From Rhodeus uyekii (Eukaryota; Chordata; Actinopteri; Cypriniformes; Acheilognathidae): DNA of 64,000 bases. The DNA lies in assembly GCA_037043235.1 (NCBI GenBank), contig JAWRVZ010000040.1, forward strand, positions 3,618,501-3,682,500, in the 5' to 3' direction. Positions 43,865 through 56,819 of this stretch are shown here, one piece after another. A model generated the notes under the pieces. That model was given only the letters and a program-made list of their open reading frames with translations, was not told the DNA's origin and did not search any database. The first letter of the stretch is position 1. Every line of letters begins with the position of its first letter. Position numbers and translations under genes: made by a program.

Positions 43865-44799
43865 CAAGAATGAAGTAGATATTCATACAGTAGATTTGCT
43901 GGACAGTGACTGGAATCACCCGATTTTCCGCATGATCGGCCTGTAACCGGCGTTACGAGATTTTCAGAGATTTCCATGCACATGGAACTGAGAATTTTAG
44001 TTCAGGCTCGTCTTTGTTTCTCCGCAGGTTTAATGAAAAGAAAAAATAAGTTAAATATAGTTTCAGAGCGAATTCATGTCTAAAGTAGGCTACAATTGTT
44101 TATTGTTTCATAAAAAACTGAACATAGTTATTCTGTTTAAATTATACGTATGAAGTTTATGAGGAGGTCAGGTCACAGAAGAAAAATGGAAAGAAAAGAG
44201 AGAAACAGGCACCATGAAAATCCTGCCTGGCCAGTCTAATGACATGGAAGCTTTTACAGCCTGTTCAAAGCGTCATTCCTCACATCGTATGACATTTTCT
44301 ATTATGTCTTTCACACATGGGTGATTCTCTGTTTTTCTTCTTCCCTTTCTCCATTTTCCAGGCTATCCCGCTCTCCTAACCTTCACTCTGTTTTTTTTTA
44401 CCCCAGTGCCTGCCTGCCTGCCTGCCTGCCTCTCCCCCTCTCCCTCTTCCTCTCCCTTTCTCTCAGAGTTTCTTAAGGAATGCATCAATCTTTGCACACA
44501 ATGGTCAAGGAAAAGGAATGAGGAAAAAGAGATAAAGAGAGTTTGCTGATTATGACAGATACATAACACTTTATACGGTGACAATTTACTTAAAATAAAA
44601 AACATTCTTTAACATTTTGTCAAAATAGCTTCATAAATTTCATTGTGTTGCATGTAATCACTCTGTAATTACATTAACCTCAATAGGAATTAAATGGGCA
44701 GCTTTTTAACCTATTAAGTCTTGATTTCGAGTGGCTCCTTGCACAATTTGAAATAATTTAACATAAACTCTGAGTTCCCACACACCTAACATTCTCCAC
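43865..44799. other. no gene recognised; (TGCC)n run
   Basis: A (CCTG)n repeat lies at 44406-44432. The rest is unassigned. Confidence 0.5.
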
Positions 44800-46078
44800 A
44801 TGATGTTTGATTAACAAAGTTCGGGAGGAGCACGTTCAAGGATGAAAGCAACCAACTCATCATCAGCAATTACACCTCATCCTATCAGCATGAAAGGAAG
44901 CGTGTATATATAGCCATGTTCGACTCACCTACATCCCTCGACAGTTTACGGCAGCTGGACAGTTTACGGCATACAGCTCCACCTTCCGGTCATGATACAG
45001 CCGGAATCAAGCTCTACACGTTAGATGGATCTTCTACGAAAATCTCCGGAATCAGGATTCTCATCCGCCTGACACCATGCTGACTATATTATATCACCCT
45101 CGGCATTTCATCACGGGTGCCAGACCAAACAAACTGATCTCAAGCAACAAACAAGCAAACGTACAGTGAGACGCGAGGCCTGTTCTCGCCACCGCAAGCG
45201 AAACATCCGCATTCAGCATCTCTACTTCTGTCCATTTTAATCGTTCCTGCCATTGAGAAAGGATAATAAAGCTCGTTGAGCAGCAAGCTTGAGTCTCAAG
45301 CAATGCCGCCCTCTTCCCGCAAGGAACGGGGCTTTCCACCAGCGCCAGGCCACCGCCACGAGCCCTCAGCAAACTGCGCTGCAGTTCCAGCTCACACTCT
45401 CTGTGTCCGTCAGCTCACACAAGCAAGAGCAGCTGTAATCCTCCCGGCGCTTTGATTTCAGCAACGCTAAATCACGAGCAGTTTGTGCCATCTCGATGCT
45501 ACTGTTTCAGGAAATCCACGTCTGAAATGAGATTGTTTTAAACTAACGCTCTGCTACCTCGCAGCTCAAGCAGTAGCGCGCACCGAAGTCAGATCGCATG
45601 CATCACAGCCCGATCGCACGCGCTGCTTTCATATCGCGCTCATTACAGGCTGATCGCGTGCTCAGCTGCCCACACAAGAATCAAAAACTCATTGCCAACA
45701 CTGTCTGGATGATTCAACTTAATCACCTATTAAGTGGACTCTCTGGAAAAGAAACCAAATGCACTTCTTATTTCAAAGTAATTCACTGCCTTCACTGTCT
45801 TCAATCCTTTAAGTCTATGATATTTGAATGATCTATTTAAATCTATGATCTATGTCTATTTAAAGCCAATAAGTTTGTGAACTTTCATCAATTTTGATAT
45901 TCCGAATTCCAACTGGTAAGTGTGTTTAGTCATTAAATATGCAACATGCATCTGATATAAATTAAACTCCCTGTCAATTTTATAATTGAAAGGTTTTACT
46001 TTATGGAAATTAGCATATTTTACAAACCATAGTGGTGTTTTGTTATTACTTGCGTATATACTTAGATGTCTGTAAATA

Positions 46079-48852
46079 GGCAAGGCAAGGCAAGGCAAGT
46101 TTATTTGTATAGCACATTTCATACACAATGGTAATTCAAAGTGCTTTACATAAAGAAGAATGATAAAAATAAAACATTAAAAATGATTAAAAGAATAAAA
46201 AGATAATACGTATAAAATAAAATGCAAACAGTTCGGACATAGCACAGTGCTCAATCTGCAAATGCATAGGTAAAAAGATGTGTTTTGAGTTTTGATTTGA
46301 GCTGGAGCACACCTGATCTCTTCTGGAAGCTGGTTCCAGCTGCGGCTGGCGTAACAGCTAAAAGCAGACTCTCCTTGCTTTGAGTGAACCCTGGGTATTA
46401 CTAAGTGACTTGATCCTGATGATCTTAGTGATCTGTTAGGTTTATATTCTGTGAGCATATCTGCAATGTATTGAGGTCCTAGGCCATTGAGTAATTTATA
46501 AACAAGTAACAGTACTTTAAGATCAATTCTAAATGTAACTGGAAGCCAGTGCAAGGACCTAAGGACTGGTGTGATGTGTTCATATTTTCTGGTTCTGCTC
46601 AGAATCCTGGCAGCAGCGTTCTGTACGAGCTGCAGCTGTCTTATGGTCTTTTTGGGAAGGCCAGTGAGGAGCCCATTACAATAATCCACCCTGCTGGTGA
46701 TGAAAGCATGAACAAGTTTCTCTAAGTCTTGATTGGAGACAAAGCATCTAATTCTTGCAATATTTTTGAGATGATAATATGCTGATTTAGTTATTGTTTT
46801 TACATGGCTACTGAAACTCAGGTCTGACTCCAAAATCACACCAAGATTCCTGACCTGATTTTTAGTTGTTTGACCCCTAGAGTGAAGGTATGCGTTCACT
46901 TTGAGAACTTCATCTTTGTTTCCAAATGCAATGACTTCAGTTTTGTCTTTGTTTAACTGAAGGAAGTTTAGGCACATCCAGTTTTTAATTTCATCAATGC
47001 ATTGACACAGGGAGTCAATGGGGCTGTAATCATTAGGTGATAACGCGAGGTAAATCTGGGTGTCATCTGCATAGCTGTGATATGCAATTTGGTTCTTTCT
47101 CATTATTTGGCTCAGTGGCAGCATATATAAGTTGAACAGGAGGGGTGCAAGTATTGAACCTTGAGGGACTCCGCATGTCATGGATGTCCACTCAGACTTA
47201 TGGTCACCGATACTCACATAATAACCTCTCCCTTCTAAGTATGACCTGAACCATTTAAGAACCATCTCAGAAAGCCCAACCCAGTTTTCCAGCCTGTCAA
47301 GGTGAATGTTGTGATCTATAGTGTCAAACGCAGCACTGAGGTCGAGTAAAACCAGCACTGATAATTTACCTGAATCTGTGTTAAGACGAATATCATTTAT
47401 TATCTTTATGAGTGCTGTCTCTGTGCTGTGATGTGGTCGGAAACCAGATTGAAAGTTGTCAAAGTATCCATTCAAGCTTAAGAACTTGTTCAGCTGATTG
47501 AAAACTTTTTCAATGATCTTGCCTATGAAAGGAAGATTTGAGATTGGTCTGTAATTGCTCAATATGATGTTATCCAGATTGCTCTTTTTCAGAAGGGGCT
47601 TAACAACGGCAGTTTTTAGGGATTTTGGAAAAGTCCCAGAAAGAAGTGAGGCATTTACCACTTCTAGGATATCTGCTTCTAAACAGTTAAACACGCTTCT
47701 GAAAAAAGATGTGGGAAGTATGTCAAGGGCGCAGGTTGATGTTTTAAGGTGCTGTACTGTTTCTTCCAAAATTTTACCATCAATTGCTTCGAAAACAGAC
47801 ATAATAGCTACTTTCTGAGATTGTGGTCTGATCTGTTTTACCCCAGTGCAGCTCAAGGATGTGCTGATCGCCTTTCTGATATTATTTATTTTCTCAGAGA
47901 AGAAGGAAGCAAACTCACAGCATTTGCTGTCTGAGAGTATTTCACTGGGAATCTGACTTGGGGGATTTGTTAGTCTCTCTACAGTAGCAAAAAGAGTGCG
48001 GGTGTTGTTTAAGTTTCTGTTTATAATATTTGAGAAGAAGGTCTGTCTAGCTTTGCCTAGTTCCACATTGAAAGCATGAAGGTTATCTTTATAGATGTTA
48101 TAGTGGATTTCAAGATTTGTCTTTCGCCACATGCGCTCAGCTTTTCTGCATTGTCTTTTCATATTTTGCACTGCTGTTGAGTTTCTCCACGGTGCTTTTT
48201 GTCTGCCACTCTTCTTCCTGACTTTCACAGGAGCAATGTTATCAATAACATTCTGAACTTTTGAGTTAAAAGAATCAAGAAGAAAATCAACAGAGTCTGC
48301 AGATATGCTTGGTGTTAAAGATATAGCCTTCATAAACAGAGCACTAGTATTCTCATTTAAGCATCGCTTTTTGACCGAGATAGATCTAGCTTCAACAGTC
48401 GGAGAGATCAATATATCAAAGAAAATACAGAAATGATCTGATAGAGCTACATCCTTAATGACAATGGATGAGATGTTTAGACCCTTGCTGATAATTAAAT
48501 CTAGTGTATGTCCACGATTGTGTGGGTGTATGTACATGCTGAGTCAGATCAAAAGTATTCAAAACTGTTAGAATTTATTTTGCCATTTTGGATTCTGCAT
48601 TTTCTATGTGGATGTTAAAGTCCCCAGTAATAGCAAAACAGTCAAACTCTGAGGAAGTTGCTGATAACAGTTCTGTAAAGTCCTCCACAAAGGCTGGAGA
48701 GTATTTTGGAGGCCTGTAAATGACTAAAAGTAGAATGCGAGGAGCACCTTTTAACACAATACCCAAATATTCAAAAGACAAGTAATCACCAAATGACACT
48801 TGCTTGCATTGATAGACATCTTTAAATAGAGCAGCTTCACCTCCACCTCTCC
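46079..48852 (-). mobile_element. L2-type LINE (family B), 5' truncated
   Basis: 2774 bases with a (GGCAA)n tail at the left. Perfect 6-base duplication TAAATA (46073-46078, 48853-48858). Contains the C-terminal part of the endonuclease and a complete RT region. Confidence 0.95.
46177..48799 (-). pseudogene. L2 family B ORF2: endonuclease C-terminus, reverse transcriptase
   Basis: The first segment (48799-48575) has YRPPKYSPAFVEDF and GDFNIHIENAE of the apurinic-type endonuclease. The frame then breaks near 48560. The second segment (48537-46177, 786 residues) continues with HTLDLIIS and VALSDHFCIFFD, completing the nuclease. The RT then has NYRPISNLPFIGKIIEK, FRPHHSTETALIKI, LLDLSAAFDTIDHNI, GVPQGSILAPLLFNLYMLPL and the active site SYADDTQIYL. 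SRVDYCNGLLTGL and QLVQNAAARIL follow. The normal C-terminal end is frame-shifted after IRCAPA near 46290, so the last 37 or so residues are read from 3' UTR. The start is truncated. Confidence 0.93.
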
Positions 48853-51010
48853 TAAATAATCTTCAAGAGTTTGAAAACACTGAATGGCAACAAGTGTTGA
48901 GCGCTTTCTCTGGCTCAGTGCCAGCCAACGTGTAGGAATTTAGCAGGCGATCATGTGATACCCCGCCTTTCCGCCACAATGTCCAAGATTGAGATGTACC
49001 TGTTTGATGATGATAAACTTCCTCTCTCAAGTTCCTTCGCCGTATCCAACTGATGAAAGTACCTCCAAGCTCAACAAAACACTGCAACCAAGCTTCCAAC
49101 ATCACCACGCAGTCATCGCACCTTATGACGCCGAGGCTTACACTCACCTCCACCATCAAGACATCCGCCATCTTCTTACTCAACTTCCTACGACACCTCA
49201 GCACTTGCATCAATAGTGAAAGGAGAACGACCAAAGCAAAACTAACTAGAATACAGGTCTCACTCCAGTCAGCTGTACCATCTCCAAATCCACTCTATCT
49301 TCAAAATGCCTCAAATCTTCGCTCCCTAAATCTTCATCACTCTCCCTTGCAAGACCAGATCTTCAAGCGTTAAGTCGCAGCAGCAGCACACTGCAGTTTT
49401 CCAGCACTGCACCTCACATGCCAGCCTTTAGTGACACACGCCGCCCTCCAAGCGTGAGCTTGCCTCTGCCAGTGGTGCAGGCTCAGCACAGAAGCATGTA
49501 CCTAACCTTTCCCTTATTTTTGGCCTGCAGCCCTACCATCCAGTTCTAGTGTGAGGCTGCCTCCGCTAGCGGCGCAGGCCCAGACACTCTGTTTTATGTT
49601 CCCTTTCTACCCCTTCTGTCTCTCTCCAGGCATCAACCCAAACGTGAGGTTGCCTCCGCAAGTGGCTTCGGCCCTGGCCTTTTTTCCACCTAATTCTCTC
49701 CACTATGCTAAATTTCCTTTCATCCTGTTCTCTGCAATGCTCATGCCATTCCCCAAACACTCCTGCTTGGAACCACCCCTGTCGCCAACAACAGTAGAAC
49801 ACAAATCCTCACTGAAGTTAAGGCTGATGCCACCAGAGGCGGACCCATTCCCAACCAGCATATCGATATCCAGAGTCGCTATTTCTCGATGCCTCTAAAT
49901 TTCCATTCTTCAAGCCTTTTTCTCTTCAAACCACTCATTTTGGAAGATTACATGTGGAGTGGAAGAGTTCAAGACTTTCTACTCCACATATAATCCGCTT
50001 CATGTTGTCTCTATCCACCACCACCGATTCGTATTGCATTTCAACAACACCAAGAAACTCCAAGCCAGCTTAACCATGGGTTACCTAGGTGAAATCTACT
50101 TCCCTCTGCTGAAATTTAATCATCTGCTCATCAGAGGTATCTCAAGAACTCAACCCACCAGCTCAGACACCAGACAACCAATTACGTTGGAAATCGGTAT
50201 CCCCACTCTCCGCTAAGGATTCCACCCAAATGTTGTCCGACCACTCAACGCCATGATCGAGCCATATTGGTTTCAGTTTCCTCAGATTCTATCACATCCA
50301 ACTTTAATCCAAATCCATCCATATTCTGACTTGTCAGCGCTGCATGACGAAAGTAAGGTAGACCAAACCATAAAGGCCTTTAACTTCCACGAACAACAAC
50401 AATCCCTCGCAGCCCATCTTAATTTAGGAGATCAGGCCAAACTCCCATCCGACCCACTCTTCACAGACTACTTCAATCACCCCATCACAGGTCATCGGAA
50501 ACCAAGAGATACATTCGATCAAATCAGTCTCTCCAGAAATGGCTTTCACTGCCACAAGAGACAACAGAAGATGAGAAAAGAGACAATTTCCATCATCCAA
50601 CACATGATATGTTTCCAGAGGAAGTTCTCCACTACCGCAGCAGCGATGCACATCCACTCCTGCATGTGTGCAGTTCAAATGGAAATTATTCCACTGCCAC
50701 CTCCATTGCTGCAGCAATGATGTTCCCGACACTCCCGCAGGAGTTAGCCAAGGGGAAATCATCCCACTGCCGCAGCAGTGAAGCTATTTTCATACTGGCT
50801 TTTCGGTTTCCTCAGATCCAGCTTTAACCCAAAATTACATCCTACAAATTCCTACTTGTCAGTACTGGATGACGAAACCATTTCTTACTTCATCAAACGA
50901 AGAAACGCCATTTCACCTACTTCTCCAATCTTCCATCACCAATCCAACCATATCAAACCCTCCTAGCCTACATCCATTTCAGAAACTCGGAGGCTAAACT
51001 CCCATCCGAC
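48853..51010 (+). other. interior of split-repeat element copy 2
   Basis: Non-coding, C-rich, built of loosely repeated segments. The words GTGAGCTTGCCTCTGCCAGT, GTGAGGCTGCCTCCGCTAGC and GTGAGGTTGCCTCCGCAAGT recur near 49460, 49550 and 49650. A TTTCAGTTTCCTCAGAT... GACTTGTCAG(C/T)(A/G)CT segment occurs at 50270 and 50800 and again at 58250. Hairpins of the CACTGC-CGCA-GCAGTG type occur at 50620-50780. Open frames of up to 155 codons are present but show no family resemblance. Confidence 0.6.
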
Positions 51011-51232
51011 CCACTCTCCATAGACGATTCCTACAGGCAATGAAGTTTGCAGACATTACACAACGAATTGTTCCTCAAGTCTGTGGGAAGCATTGCTAAT
51101 AATTTGCAATGTATAAAATAATTGATACCGTATATATTGTCACACAAGCCTTATGGGAATATTCTATAAATTATGCAATTAAGTAAGAACATATAAAAGC
51201 ATGTGCAAATTGACACAACCCTTAGTCTGGCA

Positions 51233-51771
51233 ATGGCAGCTTTGGCAATATTAGAGGACATTGCTAATGGCAGAATCCGAAGAGAACGAGTTTTTAGGGA
51301 CCACAATGATTTTCTGGCCCAGGATGACTGCCTTATCAGCCATTTCAGATTTACAAGGGCTATCCTCCGAATCTAATTGGGTCCGAATCTAGAAACCATC
51401 TTGCGTGGTTGCGAAACACGCAATACCCATTCCGTTACAGGTGCTGACAACGCTTGGTTTTCTGACAAATGATTATTTCCAAAGAGAACTGGCAGACCGC
51501 TCAGAAATAAGCGAGTCGTCTTTGAGCCGCGCAACGCCGCGCAATACCCATTTGATGGTTCCCATATGATGCAGTTGACCAGCCAAACATTAAAATGCAA
51601 TTTGCAACGATAGCCGGTTTCCCTAATGTAAACGGAGCGATTGACTGCACACACATATAAGGCACCATCTGAAGATGAATTTGCATATGTGAATCGGAAA
51701 CATTTCTATTCAATAAATGTGCAGATTATATGTGATGCGCAAATACGCCTATCAAATATTGTAGCAAGATC
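51233..51771 (+). pseudogene. Harbinger transposase, N-terminal and central part
   Basis: Starts MAALAILEDIANGRIRRERV, followed by FRDHNDFLAQDD and SHFRF. A decayed stretch with several stops leads to GAIDCTH-equivalent DNA near 51630-51650. Then comes the well-preserved KAPSEDEFAYVNRKHFYSIN and VQIICDAQIRLSNIVAR, the DDE_Tnp_4 block. The L2 insertion cuts it here. A possible continuation, RDGWLLGE, is read at about 56793-56818 next to the L2's 5' side. Confidence 0.88.
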
Positions 51772-52444
51772 AAGTCAAGTCAAGTCAAGTCACCTTTATT
51801 TATATAGCGCTTTTTACAATGTAGATTGTTTCAAAGCAGCTTTACAGGAAAAACAATATAAACAAAGTTTGTTTGGCTGAACAGAAGCCCCAAAAGAGCA
51901 GGCGAATCAATACAATTGATGAATTTTAAGTGTTAAGTTTCCCCAACTGAGCAAGCCATAGGCGACAGTGGCAAGGAACCAAAACTCCGGCAGGTGACGT
52001 AACGAATGAAGAATAGAATGGAGAAAAAACCTTGGGAGAAACCAGGCTCAGTTGGGGGACCAGTTCTCCTCTGGCCAACAGCCAAACCGTGCATGATTAT
52101 TATACAACAATTCAAGTCCAATATGAAGTCCAATTTGGTCCGGTTAGAGATGGGTTCATGTCCGTCACAGGGGAGGGTCCAGTAGAGTCACGGTCTCCGC
52201 AGACACCCCAGGGCAGTGCTGTGCTCGTGTCCAGGTCCTTCATCTGATCTGGATACGGCCCGGATCCAGCTGCCCACGGTAACCTCGGAATAAACAGAGA
52301 CCAATATCAGCGTAGATGCCATTCTTCTTCTGATGTATCGAGTACATCAGGTGTTATGGGAATGTTCCCGGTTCAGGCTTATCTAAATTATGCAGCCTAA
52401 CAATCATTTTACATGATTTGGATTAAAAATGTATGTATAATGTG

Positions 52445-55407
52445 TTATGTGTATGCCAGGTTGAAAAGATGTGTTTTTAGTCTACATTTAAACTGACAGA
52501 GTGTGTCTGCTTCCCGAACTGTAATAGGAAGACTGTTCCAGAGTTTAGGAGCTAAATAGGAAAAGGATCGCCCGCCAGCAGTTGACTTTGATATTCTAGG
52601 TATTATAAGCTGGTCAGTATTTTGGGATCGCAATAGACGTGAAGGACTATAATGTGTTAAGAGATCGCTCAAGTACTGTGGAGCTAAACCATTTAATGCT
52701 TTGTAAGTAATTAGCAAGATTTTAAAATGTATTCGGTGTTTAATAGGAAGCCAGTGCAGGTTTGACAGAACTGGGCTAATATGCTCATACTTCCTGGTTC
52801 TAGTAAGAACTCGAGCTGCTGCATTTTGGACCAGCTGGAATTTGTTTATTAAGCGTGCAGAGCAACCACCTAGTAAAGCATTACAATAATCTAGCCTTGA
52901 ACTCATGAACGCATGAACTAACTTTTCCGCATTTGTCTTAGATAGCATATGTCGCAATTTAGATATATTTTTAAGATGGAAGAACGCCGTTTTACAGATG
53001 CTAGAAACATGGCTTTCAAATGAAAGATTGGTATCAAAGAGCACACCCAGGTTTCTAACTGACGACGAAGACTTGACAGAGCAGCCATCGAGTGTTAGGC
53101 AGTAGTCTAGATTATTATGTGCCGAACTTTTTGGTCTAATAATTAGAATCTCTGTTTTTTCAGAATTTAGCAGTAGAAAGTTATTAGTCATCCAATTTTT
53201 TATATCGGTTATGCATTCTGTTAATTTAGTGAATTTGTTCGTTTCATCAGGATGAAAAGAAATATAGAGCTGAGTATCATCAGCGTAACAATGAAAGCTA
53301 ATGCCATGCTTCCTAATAACTGCACCCAAAGGAAGCATGTACAGGGTGAAAAGCAATGGTCCTAGTACTGAACCTTGAGGAACTCCATACTGAACCCGTG
53401 ACCGATATGACATCTCCTCATTTACTGCTACAAACTGATAACGCTCAGATAAGTATGACTTGAACCAGGCAATGCAACTCCACTAATGCCAACATAATTT
53501 TCAAGTCTATTCAGAAGGATTTTGTGGTCAATTTTATCAAATGCAGCACTAAGGTCCAGTAACACTAACAGAGAGATACAACCACGATCGGATGATAAGA
53601 GCAAATCATTTGTAACTCTAATGAGAGCAGTCTCAGTACTATGATATGGTCTAAATCCTGACTGGAAATCCTCGTAGATGCTGTTTCTTTCTAGAAAGGA
53701 ACATAGTTGTAAAGATATTGCCTTTTCTAGAATCTTTGACAAGAAAGGTAGATTCGATATCGGCCTGTAATTAACTAATTCTGTAGGATCAAGTTGTGTT
53801 TTTTTAATAAGCGGTTTAATTACAGCCAGCTTAAAGGTTTTTGGTACGTATCCTAATGACAAAGAAGAATTAATAATATTAAGAATAGGATCTATGATTT
53901 CTGGAAGCATCTCTTTCAGTAGCTTAGTCGGTATTGGGTCTAGCATACATGTTGTTGATTTTGATGATTTAACGAGTTTAGACAATTCTTCCTCCCCAAT
54001 AGCAATGAAGGATTGGAATTTTTCTTCAGGGACACTAAAATGTACTGTATTTTGGAATATTGTAGTAGATTGTTGCATGTTTATTATTTTCTCTCTAATA
54101 TTATTAATTTTGCAAGTAAAGAAGTCCATGAAGTCATTAGTGCTGTGCTGATTTAAAGCATCTGGGGTTGAGGCTTTATTTCTTGTTAATTTAGTCACTG
54201 TATCAAATAAATACCTAGGGTTGTATTTGTTTTCTTCTAAGAGGGTAGAAAAGTAAGTAGATCTAGCTGATCTTAAGGCCTTTCTGAATGCAATAGAGCT
54301 GTCTTTCCATGAAATGCGAAAAACCTCTAGCTTAGTTTTTTTCCAGCTCCGCTCCATTTTTCTGGCTTCTCTCTTGAGGGCCCGGGTGTGCTCGTTGTAC
54401 CACGGTGTTGGACTATTTTCTTTAATCTTCTTTAAGCGTAACGGAGCAACAGTGTCTAAAGTGCTGGAAAAGAGAGAGTTTATAGTTTCTGTTGCAACAT
54501 CAAGTTCTTCTAGGCTATCTGGGATGTTAAGTAGATGAAACTGATCGGGAAGATTATTTATAAAGCTATCTTTTGTGTTAGGAGCGATAGTTCTACTATA
54601 TTTATAACAGGGAGTTAGTTTTTCGACTTTGGCTAAAGGTAATCTACAAGCAACTAAGTAATGATCTGAGATGTCATCGCTCTGCTGCAGAATTTGAACA
54701 GTATCAACATTGATCCCATATGACAATATTAGATCTAAAGTATGATTACGAGAATGAGTGGGTCCTGATACATGTTGTGTAACTCCAATAGAGTTTAAAA
54801 TGTCTCTAAATGCCAATCCCAATGCGTCTTTTTCATTATCTACATGGATGTTAAAATCACCGACGATTATGACTTTATCTGCAGACATTACTAATCCTGA
54901 GAGAAAATCAGCAAATTCTTTGATAAAGTCTGTATGGTGCCCTGGTGGCCTGTATAGAATAGCCAGCACAAAAGTTAAACAGGAATTATTACTTGCACTA
55001 GATAATTTTACATTGAGGACCATCACTTCAAAAGAATTATATTTCAAATTAGACCTTTGAGCAGTACTGATCGATTTACTATAAATTACAGCAACACCTC
55101 CTCCTTTACCTTTCAGACGAGGCTCATGTTTATAACAGTAATTTTGAGGGGTGGACTCATTTAAAGTAATATAATCGTCTGGTTTTAGCCAGGTTTCTGT
55201 CAAACACAGCACATCTAGTTTATGATCTGTAATTATATCATTTACAATAAGTGCTTTTGAGGAAAGGGATCGTATATTCAGTAACCCAAGCTTTATCATT
55301 TGTTCATTTGTGTTATATCCATTCTTAGCTGTTTGTAAATCAATTAAATTTTTACTCTTAAACGATTTTGAGAGATTTTCGTATTTGCTAATTCGGGGAA
55401 CAGACAC
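52445..55407 (-). CDS. L2 family A ORF2: endonuclease and reverse transcriptase, one frameshift
   Basis: Starts MSVPRISKYENLSKSFKSKN. The endonuclease has LGLLNIRSL, LCLTETWL, LAILYRPPGHHTDFI, VGDFNIHVDN, NHTLDLILSYG and DISDHYLVA, all in the expected order, so all its catalytic boxes are present. The RT has NYRPISNLPFLSKILEKAI, GFRPYHSTETALIRV, LLDLSAAFDKIDHKI, GVPQGSVLGPLLFTLYMLPL and the active site CYADDTQLYI. The C-terminus has SRLDYCNALLGGC and FQLVQNAAARVL. Around 53470 one A is missing compared with the copy at 35940, shifting the frame inside the RT. Segments are 55407-53428 and about 53470-52445. The product as it stands would end after the first RT blocks. Confidence 0.93.
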
Positions 55408-55539
55408 AATCTCTATAGGATGATATCTAGGTGAAAGAGTCTCTATGTGTTGGAATTTATCTGACCTCTGTGACGTGAGACAGCTAGCAGACGGTCGGTT
55501 TAGCCAGTTTGTCTGCTTCCTGACCTGGACCCCAGTTAG

Positions 55540-56409
55540 TCAAGGTTTAGCTCTAAGACTATATGCCAAATTATTAGAGAGAAGAGCGGCACCATCCCAG
55601 GTGGGATGAATACCATCTCTTTTCAACAGGTCAGGTCTGCCCCAAAAACTTTTCCAATAGTCTATAAACCCTATGTTATTCCGTGGGCACCACTTAGACA
55701 TCCAGCCATTGAGTGAGGATAATCTGCTAAGCATCTCATCACTCCTGCGCATAGGAAGAGGGCCAGAGCAAATTACAGTGCCTGACATCGTACTTGCGAG
55801 TTCACACACCTCTTTAATATTACTTTTAGTGATCTCCGACTGACGAAGTCGGACATCATTAGCGCCGACGTGAATAACAATCTTAGAATATTTACGATTA
55901 GCCTTAGCCAGCACTTTTAAATTTGCTTTGACGTCAGGCGCTCTGGCTCCCGGCAAACATGTGACTATGGTGGCTGGAGTCTCTATTTTCACATTCCGAG
56001 TAATAGAATTGCCAATCACTAGGGCACTTTCAACAGGTTTCTCAGTGGGTGCGTCACTGAGTGGGGAGAACCTGTTTGATGTTCTGATCGGAATGGAACA
56101 GTGGTTTTTTGACCCGCGATTATGCCGTCTCACAGTCACCCAGTTGCCCTGCTGCACGGGCTCTACAGCCGGAACCGAACAATGTACAGGGTTTGCTAAG
56201 CTAGTCGCATCCAAAGTAGTATCTAAAGCCCTTGCATTCTTACTATCCTCGATTAAAGTTTGGATGCGTGTCTCTAATTCTGAAACCTTCTCTGTCAGCC
56301 TAATTATGTCCCTACATTTATGACATGTGAAGCCTTCACAGCTGACAGAGACAGAAAGACTATGCATGAAGCAGGCAGTGCAAGTGACAATTTTGAGAGA
56401 AGATGACAT
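55540..56409 (-). CDS. L2 family A ORF1: zinc-finger and SGNH-esterase protein
   Basis: 289 residues, intact. The N-terminal Cys cluster (C10, C13, C24, C29, C32) suggests a PHD/treble-clef-like finger. Residues 38-56 (LTEKVSELETRIQTLIEDS) form a short coiled coil. From about residue 129 comes an SGNH-type esterase fold: block I IGNSITRN (Ser135 kept; the usual Asp of GDS is Asn134), block III VGANDVR, and block V RDGIHPTWDG with the catalytic Asp and His. ORF1 proteins of CR1/L2 LINEs are known to bind nucleic acid; their esterase may act on lipids. The older copy at 25195 still reads GDS. Confidence 0.92.
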   Translation of the reverse strand: MSSSLKIVTCTACFMHSLSVSVSCEGFTCHKCRDIIRLTEKVSELETRIQTLIEDSKNARALDTTLDATSLANPVHCSVPAVEPVQQGNWVTVRRHNRGSKNHCSIPIRTSNRFSPLSDAPTEKPVESALVIGNSITRNVKIETPATIVTCLPGARAPDVKANLKVLAKANRKYSKIVIHVGANDVRLRQSEITKSNIKEVCELASTMSGTVICSGPLPMRRSDEMLSRLSSLNGWMSKWCPRNNIGFIDYWKSFWGRPDLLKRDGIHPTWDGAALLSNNLAYSLRAKP

Positions 56410-56819
56410 GACTCACCGCGTGTGTTGATCCAACTTGTTGACCAGTTGTTTGATGAAGTCGGGAAAAAAGGCGCGAGCGAGAAAAACGCTGTATGCACGG
56501 ACAGTAAGATAGCAAAATGCTAACGCGTTTAGCGACTTAGATTAAAGCTAACGATTACAATATATTAAATAATCTAATATTGTATTTAGCAATACAAACG
56601 AACGTCGAGTTTAAGATCTAAAACAAAAATCAAGTTTATATGTCAGTACAAACGCAAACGTAATCCACTCGAGCAGACAGGAAACAGCAGTGCAGCAGTC
56701 AAAAACGGTCCGTCTGGAACAATCAGCCACACAGAAGGTGACAGAAGGTGATCAAACAGCATGGTTGGGTGACAGCTGGTAGCTGACAGAGGGCGCGATG
56801 GGTGGCTTCTTGGTGAGTG

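Larger units (their letters stand above)
51772..56790 (-). mobile_element. near-complete L2-type LINE (family A)
   Basis: Minus strand. (CAAGT)n tail at 51772-51793, 3' UTR to 52444, ORF2, a 130-base gap, ORF1, and a 5' UTR to about 56790 (start not fixed). Only one clear defect is seen, a frameshift in ORF2. Six further pieces of the same family lie in the window. Confidence 0.92.

Noticed and set aside
49551..50720. Pro-rich frames of 115 and 155 codons
   Set aside because: They lie in the non-coding interior of the split-repeat element, overlap hairpin repeats and have no recognisable domain.
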